Assembly: GCA_949739085.1 (NCBI GenBank)
Contig: CATIYU010000276.1
Coordinates: 1 to 16,409 of the forward strand
From: an uncultured Eubacteriales bacterium
GTDB lineage: Bacteria; Bacillota_A; Clostridia; Oscillospirales; Oscillospiraceae
Length of the DNA stretch: 16,409 nt
Direction: 5' to 3'
A program made the translations under genes and the position numbers. The notes beneath the pieces are model-generated. The model searched no databases, was not told the origin of the DNA, and worked only from the letters and a program-made list of their open reading frames with translations. Positions 1 to 7,700 of this stretch are shown in pieces. Position 1 is the first letter of the stretch. Each line of letters starts with the position of its first letter.

Positions 1-510
1 CGGCGGAGGCGGCTGGTGCTGCTGTGCGACGTATCCGGGTCCATGCTGCAGTTCTCCGAGTTCGCCCTGCGGTTCATCAAGTCCATGAGCGACTTCTCAG
101 AGTCCTCACAGCCCTTCCTCTTCTCCGAGGAGATGCGGCTGGTGGACCCCTTCGCCCTGCAAAATATGGACGCCTTCCGGGACTATGTCCGCGCCTCCGG
201 CCTCTATGGCCGGGGTACGGACCTGGGCTCCGCTCTGGAGAGCCTCTGCCGCCGCCGTCCCGGGGTTCTAGGGCCCTCCGCCACCCTCCTGATTCTCTCG
301 GACACCAAGACCATCGACCTGCCCCGGGCCGCCAGGGCCCTGCTGGAGGCAAAGCGGCAGGCGGGACGGGTCCTCTGGCTCAACCCCATTCCCCAGCGGA
401 AGTGGCCCTACGTCCGCAGCATCCAGACCATGCTGGCCCTGTGCCAGATGGTGCCCTGCGCCACCCTGGACGAGCTGGCCGCCGCCTGCCGCAGGCTTAT
501 GCGGCCATAG
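1..510 (+). CDS. CoxE-like VWA domain protein (5' end missing)
   Basis: This is the C-terminal part of a von Willebrand factor A protein; the reading frame is open from base 1 and the true start lies outside the window. The fragment has the metal-ion-dependent adhesion site in order: DVSGSM (residues 10-15 of the fragment), GRGTD with the threonine codon at 217, and LSD with the aspartate codon at 301. The tail, with VLWLNPIPQRKWPY followed by a short helix and the ending CRRLMRP, matches the layout of the CoxE family, whose members usually sit next to a MoxR-type AAA+ ATPase and are thought to act with it as a metal-binding chaperone pair. No signal peptide or membrane segment is visible in this part. 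The MoxR partner would be expected just upstream, outside the window. The next gene has its own promoter, so this gene probably ends its operon. The family is fairly certain; the substrate is unknown. Confidence 0.85.
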   Translation, partial: RRRRLVLLCDVSGSMLQFSEFALRFIKSMSDFSESSQPFLFSEEMRLVDPFALQNMDAFRDYVRASGLYGRGTDLGSALESLCRRRPGVLGPSATLLILSDTKTIDLPRAARALLEAKRQAGRVLWLNPIPQRKWPYVRSIQTMLALCQMVPCATLDELAAACRRLMRP

Positions 511-512
511 CC

Positions 513-541
513 TTGCCAAACGGGCCGCGCGGTGGTAGAAT
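513..541 (+). promoter_or_regulatory. Sigma-A promoter with extended -10
   Basis: TTGCCA (513-518) and TAGAAT (536-541) are separated by 17 bases, and TG precedes the -10 by one base (533-534), giving an extended -10. It begins immediately after the VWA stop codon and lies 49 bases before the lipoprotein start, so it most likely drives the lipoprotein-rsmI pair. The 13-mer GTGGTAGAATAGA (532-544) recurs exactly in the promoter at 12115-12127. Confidence 0.65.
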
Positions 542-575
542 AGAGTGGAATCCCCTCTGTATTTTACGCTTTGAT

Positions 576-580
576 AGGAG
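576..580 (+). promoter_or_regulatory. Ribosome binding site that decides the lipoprotein start
   Basis: AGGAG abuts an in-frame ATG at 581 with no spacing, which cannot be used efficiently, but is 9 bases from the ATG at 590. The second ATG also gives a clean lipoprotein signal peptide beginning MKKKF, so 590 is the chosen start. Confidence 0.7.
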
Positions 581-589
581 ATGGACTGT

Positions 590-1408
590 ATGAAGAAAAA
601 ATTTTGCCTGGGTGCGCTGGCCGCGCTCCTGGCCCTGTGCCTGGCCGCCTGCACCGGCTCCGACCCCCTGGCCGCCGCCCAGGAAAATGTCCGGAAGGCC
701 GCCAGTATGGACGCGCGGCTGGTAATGGAACTGGACATGGACGTGGCGGGAGAGACCTTGGAGACCGTCACCGCGATGGATGTGAGCGTTTTCAACGAGC
801 CCGCCCGTATGAAGCTGGACATGTCCATGGAGATGGGGCTGTTGGGCTCCCTCACCGCCACCCTCTACGCCGAGGAGACCGGCGAGGACACGTATACCCT
901 GTACACCTACGACGGCCAGCAGTGGCGCCGCGAGACCGCCGCCGCCAGCCAGCTGGAGGAGTACGATTTCAGCGGAGACATGGACTACTATATCTCCAGC
1001 TCCCCAGACCTTACCCAGGAGGGCGTTGAGGACCTGGACGGCGCCGCCGCCTACAAATACACCGGCACAATCACCGGGGACGCCATGCGGGGCGTGATGC
1101 TGCAATCCGGCGCCCTGGACTCCCTGACCGCCAGCATGAGCGTGGATGAGGAGCAGATCGCCGGTCTGCTGGACGGTCTGGAGAGCATCGCCGTGACGCT
1201 CTGGATTGATAAGGAGACGCTTTGTCCCGTCCGCATGGAAATGGACATGACCGCTGCCGTCAACGGCCTTATGGACCGTCTTCTGGAGGAGATGGGTGGC
1301 CCATCCACCGCCGGGACGGCGGTCATTTCCAGAATGTCGATGACCCTCACCTGTTCCAATTTCAACAACGCCACGGATTTTACCATCCCCCAAGAGGCCC
1401 TCGCATGA
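590..1408 (+). CDS. Lipoprotein, LolA/LppX-like fold (DUF6612-type)
   Basis: The 272-aa product starts with a lipoprotein signal peptide: three lysines, a hydrophobic stretch and the lipobox LAAC with the lipidated cysteine at residue 21, so it should be anchored to the outer face of the membrane. The mature part (residues 25-272) alternates beta strands and ends in repeated Met-rich hydrophobic strands (MELDMDVAG, MKLDMSMEMG, VRMEMDMTAA), a pattern typical of the half-barrel LolA/LppX-like lipoproteins annotated as DUF6612 in Clostridia. Such proteins are suspected to bind a hydrophobic ligand; the actual ligand is not known. The stop codon overlaps the rsmI start by four bases (ATGA), so the two genes are translationally coupled although no functional link is obvious. 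The assignment to the fold is by pattern and would need a profile search; the lipoprotein call is strong. Confidence 0.75.
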   Translation: MKKKFCLGALAALLALCLAACTGSDPLAAAQENVRKAASMDARLVMELDMDVAGETLETVTAMDVSVFNEPARMKLDMSMEMGLLGSLTATLYAEETGEDTYTLYTYDGQQWRRETAAASQLEEYDFSGDMDYYISSSPDLTQEGVEDLDGAAAYKYTGTITGDAMRGVMLQSGALDSLTASMSVDEEQIAGLLDGLESIAVTLWIDKETLCPVRMEMDMTAAVNGLMDRLLEEMGGPSTAGTAVISRMSMTLTCSNFNNATDFTIPQEALA

Positions 1409-2241
1409 GCGGCACACTGTTTCTTGTGGCCACCCCCATCGGCAATCTGGGGGACCTGAGCCCCCGGGCCGCGGGCATTCTGGAGGCCGTGGATTTTATC
1501 GCCGCCGAGGACACCCGGGTGTCCCTGAAGCTGCTCAACCATCTGGGGCTGAAAAAGCCGCTGATCAGCTACCACCAGCACAACCGCTCCTCCGCAGGGC
1601 CTGTGGTCCTCTCCCGCCTGCTGGCGGGGGAGGACTGCGCCCTGGTTACCGACGCGGGCACCCCCGCCATCAGCGATCCCGGCGAGGACCTGGTCCGCCT
1701 CTGCGCCGCAAACGGCGTGCCGGTGACCCCTGTGCCCGGCTGCTGCGCCCTGGTCTGCGCCCTGGCCGCCAGCGGGCTGCCCACCGGGCGGTTCACCTTT
1801 GAGGGGTTCTTGTCCGTCAACCGCAAAAACCGCCGGGAGCATTTGCAGTCCCTGGCGGGGGAACGGCGGACCATGATCTTCTACGAGGCCCCCCACAAGC
1901 TCCGCGCCACCCTGGACGATCTCCATGCCGCCTTCGGGGACCGGCCCCTGGCCCTCTGCCGGGAGCTGACGAAGCTCCATGAGGAGGTCCGCCGGACCAC
2001 CCTGGCTCAGGCCGTGGACTACTACCGGGACAACGACCCCAAGGGAGAATTTGTCCTGGTGCTGGCCGGGGCGGAGCCCGAGGACTCCCCCGGGGTGTCC
2101 CTGGAGGAGGGCGCGGCCCTGGTGCTGGCCCGCCTGGAGGCCGGAGAGCGGCGCAAGGACGCCGTGCGGCAGGTGGCGGCGGAAACTGGCCTCTCCCGAA
2201 ACGAGCTCTACGAGGCCGCGCTGCGGGCTCAGGATGGCTGA
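1405..2241 (+). CDS. rsmI: 16S rRNA (cytidine1402-2'-O)-methyltransferase RsmI
   Basis: RsmI uses S-adenosylmethionine to 2'-O-methylate C1402 of 16S rRNA in the decoding centre, acting with RsmH, which modifies the base N4. The 278-aa product has the usual family length. It shows the tetrapyrrole-methylase-type signature ATPIGNLGD (residues 9-17), the EDTR motif (35-38), the LISYHQHN segment, the SAM-binding loop DAGTPAISDPG (82-92), PVPGCCAL and the SGLPTGRFTFEGFL segment. The C-terminal part has the small helical domain ending in SRNELYEAALRAQ, which is typical of RsmI. The ATG overlaps the stop of the preceding lipoprotein gene, so expression should depend on the promoter at 513-541. Nothing in the protein looks broken. 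Confidence 0.96.
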   Translation: MSGTLFLVATPIGNLGDLSPRAAGILEAVDFIAAEDTRVSLKLLNHLGLKKPLISYHQHNRSSAGPVVLSRLLAGEDCALVTDAGTPAISDPGEDLVRLCAANGVPVTPVPGCCALVCALAASGLPTGRFTFEGFLSVNRKNRREHLQSLAGERRTMIFYEAPHKLRATLDDLHAAFGDRPLALCRELTKLHEEVRRTTLAQAVDYYRDNDPKGEFVLVLAGAEPEDSPGVSLEEGAALVLARLEAGERRKDAVRQVAAETGLSRNELYEAALRAQDG

Positions 2242-2395
2242 CCATAGCCGTCGGACCAAGAATCCGGCGGCTTCCCCTCTGTTTGGAGAGGTCTTCCGGC
2301 GGCGCGCGGAACGGTACGCGGACGCCGCCCTGTTCCGGGGACAAATTTTGCCGCTTGTGGGAAAAAATCCGGCAAAATTCCCGGCGCCTTGTTGA
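2234..2395 (+). CDS. Possible small protein (53 aa), unknown
   Basis: An ATG overlapping the rsmI stop opens a 53-codon frame that ends with TGA inside the sdaA promoter. The peptide begins MADHSRRTKNP and contains a basic, amphipathic-looking middle (FRRRAERYADAALF). The position is right for translational coupling to rsmI, but the Shine-Dalgarno sequence is weak, there is no recognisable domain, and the 3' third overlaps the inverted repeat at 2335-2384 and the -35 of the next promoter. It could be a real small gene or a chance frame in GC-rich DNA. No function is proposed. Confidence 0.28.
   Translation: MADHSRRTKNPAASPLFGEVFRRRAERYADAALFRGQILPLVGKNPAKFPAPC
2335..2384 (+). repeat. Inverted repeat upstream of the sda promoter
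   Basis: AATTTTGCCG (2344-2353) and CGGCAAAATT (2370-2379) form a perfect 10-base inverted repeat with a 16-base loop. It extends outward after a four-base bulge on the left side with CCGGG (2335-2339) pairing to CCCGG (2380-2384). No T-run follows, so a standard Rho-independent terminator for rsmI is doubtful. Its position, ending 7 bases before the -35 at 2392, also allows an operator or a terminator of Rho-assisted type. Confidence 0.5.
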
Positions 2396-2420
2396 CTATT
2401 CCTCGGGTTGTTGCTATCAT
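2392..2420 (+). promoter_or_regulatory. Promoter of the sdaAB-sdaAA operon
   Basis: TTGACT (2392-2397) and TATCAT (2415-2420) are spaced by 17 bases, and TG at 2412-2413 forms an extended -10. It lies about 30 bases before the start of sdaAB, giving a short leader with the AAAGGA ribosome binding site at 2437-2442. This is the best sigma-A promoter on the plus strand of the window. Confidence 0.75.
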
Positions 2421-2450
2421 ATTTCCATAAAGCCAGAAAGGAAGCCGATC

Positions 2451-3116
2451 ATGATAGATATTTTTGACATCATGGGCCCCATTATGGTAGGGCCCTCCAG
2501 CTCCCATACCGCAGGGGCTGTGCGCATCGGACGCATGGCCCGCACCCTCCTGGGGGAAGCGCCCGCCAAGGCGTCCATCCACCTCCACGGCTCCTTTGCC
2601 GAAACTGGCGTGGGCCACGGCACGGACAAGGCCCTGGTGGCCGGCCTGCTGGGCATGGCCCCTGATGATCTGGATATCCCCCAGAGCTTCGATATCGCCG
2701 CCCAGCGGGGCCTGACCTTTTCCTTTGACTGGCAGGACCTGCGGGACGCCCACCCCAACAGCGTGCTGCTGGAGCTGGTGGGGACCTCGGACAAGCGGCT
2801 GGCTATGCAGGCCTGCTCCACCGGCGGGGGCCGCATCCTGGTCACCCGGCTGGACGGCGTGGACGTCAGCTTCACCGGGGACTACCATACCCTGATCGTC
2901 CAGAACATGGACAACAAGGGGAACCTCTCCGACGTGGCCACCGCTCTGGCTCTGGCCCGGGTCAATGTGGCAAACATGAGCATGAACCGCTCCAGCAAGG
3001 GGGGCAGCGTGCTGATGGTCATTGAGACCGACGACCCGGTGCCTGAGTACATTGTGGACCTCATTGAGCAGCAGCCCGGTATTTTGCAGGTCATCCATTA
3101 CAGGAGGGAGAGCTGA
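2451..3116 (+). CDS. sdaAB: L-serine ammonia-lyase (iron-sulfur-dependent), beta subunit
   Basis: This is the beta subunit of the two-chain serine dehydratase that converts L-serine to pyruvate and ammonia in the cytoplasm. The 221-aa product opens with the family motif GPIMVGPSSSHTAGAVRIG (residues 9-27), followed by the serine-dehydratase beta fold with GSFAETGVGHGTDKA. The C-terminal 75 residues form an ACT domain (VQNMDNKGNLSDVATALA, then NVANMSMNRSSKGG), the small-molecule regulatory module of the Bacillus/Clostridium type. The start at 2451 is chosen because AAAGGA ends 8 bases upstream and the family N-terminus begins MIDIFDIMGP; the open frame continues upstream to 2283 but that part overlaps the promoter. 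The alpha subunit follows after one base, so the subunits are co-translated. Confidence 0.96.
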   Translation: MIDIFDIMGPIMVGPSSSHTAGAVRIGRMARTLLGEAPAKASIHLHGSFAETGVGHGTDKALVAGLLGMAPDDLDIPQSFDIAAQRGLTFSFDWQDLRDAHPNSVLLELVGTSDKRLAMQACSTGGGRILVTRLDGVDVSFTGDYHTLIVQNMDNKGNLSDVATALALARVNVANMSMNRSSKGGSVLMVIETDDPVPEYIVDLIEQQPGILQVIHYRRES

Positions 3117-3117
3117 C

Positions 3118-4062
3118 ATGAATCTGGATTCTATGCGGGAAATTACCGCCGCCGCGCGGCGGGAGAACAAGCGGTTCTGGGAAATCGTCCTGGAGACGGA
3201 TATGGAGAACCGGGGCGTCAGCCGGACGGCCTCCCTGGACAAGATGGCGGAGGCGTGGCACGCCATGCGGGAAGCATCCCAGGTCTACACCGGGGACCGG
3301 CGCAGCGTCAGCGGCCTGGTGGGGGGACAGGGGAAGCTGATGCGGGAGTACGCCGCGAACCAGACCCCCATCGGCGGGGAGTTCATCGCCCAAGTGATTG
3401 CCGAGGCCCTCTCCATGGGGGAGAGCAACGCCTGTATGCGCCGTATTGTGGCGGCGCCCACCGCTGGGGCCTGCGGGGTGATGCCCGCCGTGCTCATCCC
3501 CCTATACTGGCAGGACAATATTCCGGAGGAGAAGATGCTGGAGGCCATGTTTACCGCCAGCGGCATCGGCGCGGTGATCGCTTACCGGGCCTGCATCTCC
3601 GGCGCGGCCGGGGGATGCCAGGCGGAGATCGGCAGCGCCTCCGCCATGGCGGCGGGAGCACTGGTCCACCTGCGCAAGGGCACGGAGGAGCAGATGTGCC
3701 ACGCCGTGGCCATGGCCTTGAAAAACCTGATGGGCCTGGTCTGCGACCCGGTAGCGGGACTGGTGGAGGTGCCCTGCGTGAAACGAAACGTCATCGGGGC
3801 CGTCAACGCCATTGCCGCCGCGGACATGGCCCTGGCGGGCATTGAGAGCCGCATTCCCGTGGACGAGGTCATCGACGCCATGGGCGAGGTGGGCCGCCGC
3901 CTGCCGGTGGAGTTCCGGGAGACGGCCCTGGGCGGTCTGGCCGCCACCCCCACCGGCAAGGCCGTCAAGAAAAAGCTGGCCGGCGGCGAGAAGAAGCAGC
4001 GCACCCTTACCATCAAGGACGCCCGCTGGAAGCTGGAGAAGCCGGAGGAAGTCCATGACTAA
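3118..4062 (+). CDS. sdaAA: L-serine ammonia-lyase (iron-sulfur-dependent), alpha subunit
   Basis: The 314-aa catalytic subunit carries the oxygen-sensitive [4Fe-4S] cluster that acts as the Lewis acid in serine dehydration. Cysteines at 167 (GGCQAEIGSASAMAAG), 209 (CDPVAGLVEVPC) and 220 stand 42 and 11 residues apart, the same spacing as the cluster ligands I recall for the single-chain Legionella enzyme (343, 385, 396). The segment MRRIVAAPTAGACGVMPAVL (107-126) is the conserved substrate-side motif. The start follows the sdaAB stop by one base and is preceded by AGGAGGGAG. Length is normal for the two-subunit type. The enzyme fits an anaerobe that ferments serine to pyruvate. The stop codon is embedded in the ribosome binding site of the next gene, so coupling continues downstream. 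Confidence 0.96.
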   Translation: MNLDSMREITAAARRENKRFWEIVLETDMENRGVSRTASLDKMAEAWHAMREASQVYTGDRRSVSGLVGGQGKLMREYAANQTPIGGEFIAQVIAEALSMGESNACMRRIVAAPTAGACGVMPAVLIPLYWQDNIPEEKMLEAMFTASGIGAVIAYRACISGAAGGCQAEIGSASAMAAGALVHLRKGTEEQMCHAVAMALKNLMGLVCDPVAGLVEVPCVKRNVIGAVNAIAAADMALAGIESRIPVDEVIDAMGEVGRRLPVEFRETALGGLAATPTGKAVKKKLAGGEKKQRTLTIKDARWKLEKPEEVHD

Positions 4063-4078
4063 GGAGGAGGGCCGGGGA

Positions 4079-4690
4079 ATGCGCCTGCGGACCAAAATCG
4101 GGATTGCTTTGGTTTTCTGCTCCGCCATGGCCGCGGCTCTCTTCGGGGCGTTTCTGCTGGGGGCGTCCCAGGGCGGGGAGAGCCCGCCGGTCATCACCAG
4201 CGACATGCTGGGCGAGCGGCTCCGGGACCTGCGGGAGCTGGCCAGCGTGGAGTACCACTACACCAATATGGGCAGGTTTGAGGACCAGCTCGACTTCTAC
4301 GGCTGGAAGGTGCCCTTTACCACCAAGGCGTTTATTGTTTCCTATGACGGCGTTATCAAGGCCGGGGTGGACATGAGCGGCGCGGAGGTGGCGGTGGAGG
4401 GCGCGTCTGTAACTGTGAAGCTTCCGGCGGGCCGGATTCTCTCCCACGAGATTCTGGAGGACAGCATAGAGGTCTTCGACGAGAGCAAGAACATCTTCAA
4501 CCCCATCTCAATCAGCGATTATACCGGCTTCACGGCGGACCAGAAGGCCGTCATGGAGGAGAACGCCACTGGGCGGGGCCTCCTCACCGGCGCGGACGAA
4601 AAGGCCCGGGCGGCTGTGGAGGCGTTTCTGGACCTCCTGCCAGGCTTGGAGGACTACACAGTAGCCGTGGTGACAGAGGAAAACGGGTAA
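4079..4690 (+). CDS. Membrane-anchored DUF4230 protein
   Basis: The 203-aa product has a basic N-terminus and one membrane segment (about residues 7-28), with the rest outside the membrane or in the wall space. The body matches the DUF4230 layout: LRDLRELASVEYHYTNM, then a strand-rich core with FIVSYDGVIKAGVDMSG and VTVKLPAGRILSHEI, and a C-terminal helical tail. The role of DUF4230 proteins is not known. The start at 4079 is chosen because AAGGAGGAGG (4061-4070) sits 8 bases upstream; an alternative ATG at 4056 overlaps sdaAA by seven bases, has GGAGGAA five bases upstream and would add eight polar residues. It is probably co-transcribed with the serine dehydratase genes but is not known to take part in serine metabolism. 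Confidence 0.8.
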   Translation: MRLRTKIGIALVFCSAMAAALFGAFLLGASQGGESPPVITSDMLGERLRDLRELASVEYHYTNMGRFEDQLDFYGWKVPFTTKAFIVSYDGVIKAGVDMSGAEVAVEGASVTVKLPAGRILSHEILEDSIEVFDESKNIFNPISISDYTGFTADQKAVMEENATGRGLLTGADEKARAAVEAFLDLLPGLEDYTVAVVTEENG

Positions 4691-4719
4691 AGGCGGCCGG
4701 AAGACGGAGTGCCGCTTTA
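4688..4719 (+). terminator. Weak candidate terminator after the DUF4230 gene
   Basis: TAAAGGCGGC (4688-4697) can pair with GCCGCTTTA (4711-4719) with one bulged G, and is followed by a T-rich stretch reaching CTTTTTATCATTTT at 4733-4746. The stem is short and the loop is 13 bases, so termination may be partial. No convincing -35/-10 pair for the next large gene was found in this gap, so readthrough into it is possible. Confidence 0.35.
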
Positions 4720-4761
4720 CTATATATCTTATCTTTTTATCATTTTGGGAGGAAGAAAAAC

Positions 4762-7700
4762 ATGAGAGCACGGCAACATTACCAGCGGATTTTATCTCTT
4801 CTGCTGGCATTAGCCCTGAGCCTGACATGGGTGCCGGAAGCCCTGGCGGAGTCCGCCACGGCGGCCACTATGCAGCTGATGAAGACCGAGGGAACGGTGG
4901 ACGTCTCCAACAGCCGCGGCAGAAGCATCAGCATGATGGAGCGTATGCGGCTCTACAACGGTTATCAGGTGGAGACCCAGGAGGCCAGCTACGCCTGGAT
5001 TAACCTGGACGACGCCAAGCTCATCAAGCTGGACGCAGTAAGCAAGGCCGGCCTGCGCAAAAGCGGCCGGAACCTGGAAATTCTTCTCCACTCCGGAAAC
5101 CTGCTCTTCAATGTGACGGAGCCCTTGGAGGACGATGAATCCATGAACATCCGCACATCCACCATGGTGGTGGGGGTGCGGGGTACCTGCGGCTGGGTCA
5201 AGGCCATCGACCAGTGGACCACTGTTCTCTATATACTGGAGGGCAGCGTCACGTGCAGCGTGACGGACCCGGTGACCGGCGAGGTCAAGACGGAGGTGGT
5301 CACCGGCGGCCAGCGGGCCACCTGCGTGGTCTATCCTCAGGACCAGGCCGGCAGTAAATGCGACATCATTCTGGATCAGTTCGAGGAGGGTGATGTGGAC
5401 GGCTTTGTCCTAGTGGACGCCGTTCCCGACGGCCCTCTGTGCGAGAAGATCTATGCGGACTCCGGACTGGACCTCCGCGACTGGACCGGCGACCCCCAGG
5501 ACCGCCTGGAGCAGGACGAGAGCAGCGTCCATGAGAAGCTGGAGGTCATCAACGGGGCGCTGGAAAACCAGGACCGCAATATCTCCGTGGACCCGGTGTG
5601 GAAGGACAACGGAGAGACCTCCAACCCCACCGAGACTACCGGACCCTCCACGGGCGGAAACGGCCCTGTGACAGGTCCGTCCAACCCATCGGAAGTGGTC
5701 ACCCTGACCATGCCCCAGGAGGACGACACCGTGGACCAGTACCTGAGCCGGGCCCAGGTGCGGCAGGTCATCCTACTGCCGGGTACCGCCCGGGCCAGCA
5801 CGGTGGATATGCTGGAGGTGGACAGCGGCCTCAGCGTCCCGCTGGGAAAGATTCTGACCCTGGATAGGGGCGTGGGCATGACGGTGCTCAGCGGCCAGAC
5901 CCTGCGGGCGGACGGCACGCTCCAGGTCAAGGGCGGCCTCTACATAGCCGGGACCATGACCGCCGGAGGCCGGGTGACTGTGGACGGCACCTTGTCCGTC
6001 ACCGGCACGCTGGCGCCCACCACAGGCGCGGTGATTAAGGCGATAAACTTTAACCTGGCCGCCGCCGTGCCGGGCTGGAAGGTGTCCGATACGGCGGACG
6101 CCAACGGCTACTACACCCTGGTCCGGGATACGGGGAATCCCGACGACGACATCGTGGGGGAGGACTGGTGGACCCTGAACCGCACCACCGGCCTTTTGAC
6201 CATCAGCTGCCAGGGCAATATGGACGACTACTTTGACAATGGCGGCCGCCTGATCGCTCCCTGGGCGTCGGACGCGGCGAAGGTTGTGACCGTTATCGTG
6301 GAGGCGGGAGCCACGAAGCTGGGAACGGCGGCGTTTCAGGACTGCGTCAACCTGACCAAGGTCACCCTGCCCAACACCATCCAGACGATTGGTATCAGCG
6401 CTTTCCGCGGCTGCTCCAGCCTGACCAGCGTTGCGGTCCCGGCCAGCGTTACCACCATTGAGAGTATGGCCTTTAGCCTGTGTACCAAGCTGGCCAGTAT
6501 TGCCATCCCCAGCGGCGTTACCCAAATTGCCAGCGACCTGTTTTCTGGGTGCACCAGCCTGACCCGCGTGGACATCCCCGGTACTGTCACCAGCATCATC
6601 CCGTCTGCGTTTTCGGGCTGCACCGCCCTGACCGACATCTATTTTGACGATACCCGGGACCAGTGGAACGCCATCGGCTACACCCCGGCGGCGGGCGTCA
6701 CCGTCCACTGCATTGACGACGGTGAAGGCAGAGACGACATCGTGGGCGGCGACTGGTGGACCCTGAACCGCACCACCGGCTTTCTGACCATCAGCTGCCA
6801 GGGCAGGGCGGAGGACTTCTACGAGATCACAAGCCAGCCCCCCTGGAAGGAATATCTGGAGGAGATCACGGACGCCAATGTGTCGGAGGGCGTGACCAGC
6901 CTTGAGTTCGCGTTCAATGGGTGCTCCAATCTGACCAGCGTCACCCTGCCCAGCACCCTCACCCAAACTGGCGATGCCGCGTTCCAGAACTGCACCAGCC
7001 TCACCAGCGTTACCCTCCCGGGCAGCGTCCAGATTATCGAAGGCTATGCGTTCAATGGGTGCACCAGCCTGACCCGGGTGGACATCCCCGGCGCCGTCAC
7101 CAGCATTTTAACGACCGCTTTTAATAACTGCACCGCCCTGAAAGACATCTACTTCGACGGCACCCAGGCCAAGTGGGACGCCATCGGCTACACCCCGGCG
7201 GCGGGCGTCACCGTCCACTGCACTGACGACGGCGACAGCGACATTGTGGGCGATGACTGGTGGACCCTGAACCGCGCCACCGGCCTTTTGACCGTCAGCT
7301 GCACGGGCAACATGGACGACCTCTTTGTCGATGGGAAATACCTGATCGCTCCCTGGGAGGGAGGCGGCTACGCGGAGGAGGTTGTGACCGCCGTAGTGGA
7401 GGCGGGGCCCACGAAACTCGGGTCGGGGGCGTTTAAGAACTGCGTCAACCTGACCAAGGTCACCCTGCCCAACACCATCCAGACAATCGGCGGCAACGCT
7501 TTCCGCGACTGCTCCAGTCTGCCCAGCGTCGCCATCCCGGACAGCGTCACCACCATCGAGACCAACGCCTTTAACGGGTGTACCAAGCTGACCAGTGTTG
7601 CCATCCCCAGCGGCGTCACCAAATTGGAGAACAGCCTGTTTTTTGGCTGCACCAGCCTGACCCAGGTGGACATCCCCGGCACTGTCACCAGCATTCTCTC

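Noticed and set aside
1051..2259. A 402-codon minus-strand frame across rsmI
   Set aside because: It lies opposite a certain gene, with low-complexity Gly/Gln/Val composition typical of antisense GC-rich frames.
2283..2450. Upstream extension of sdaAB from 2283
   Set aside because: The extension overlaps the promoter, its residues do not fit the family and the good ribosome binding site serves 2451.
4700..4761. A promoter for the giant surface protein in the T/A-rich gap
   Set aside because: Several -10-like strings (TATATC, TATCTT) exist but none has a -35 at 16-18 bases; the A/T bias alone is not enough.
4879..5340. A classical FecR iron-citrate sigma regulator
   Set aside because: The domain is in a secreted wall protein without a transmembrane regulator topology, sigma factor or TonB receptor nearby; only the fold is shared.
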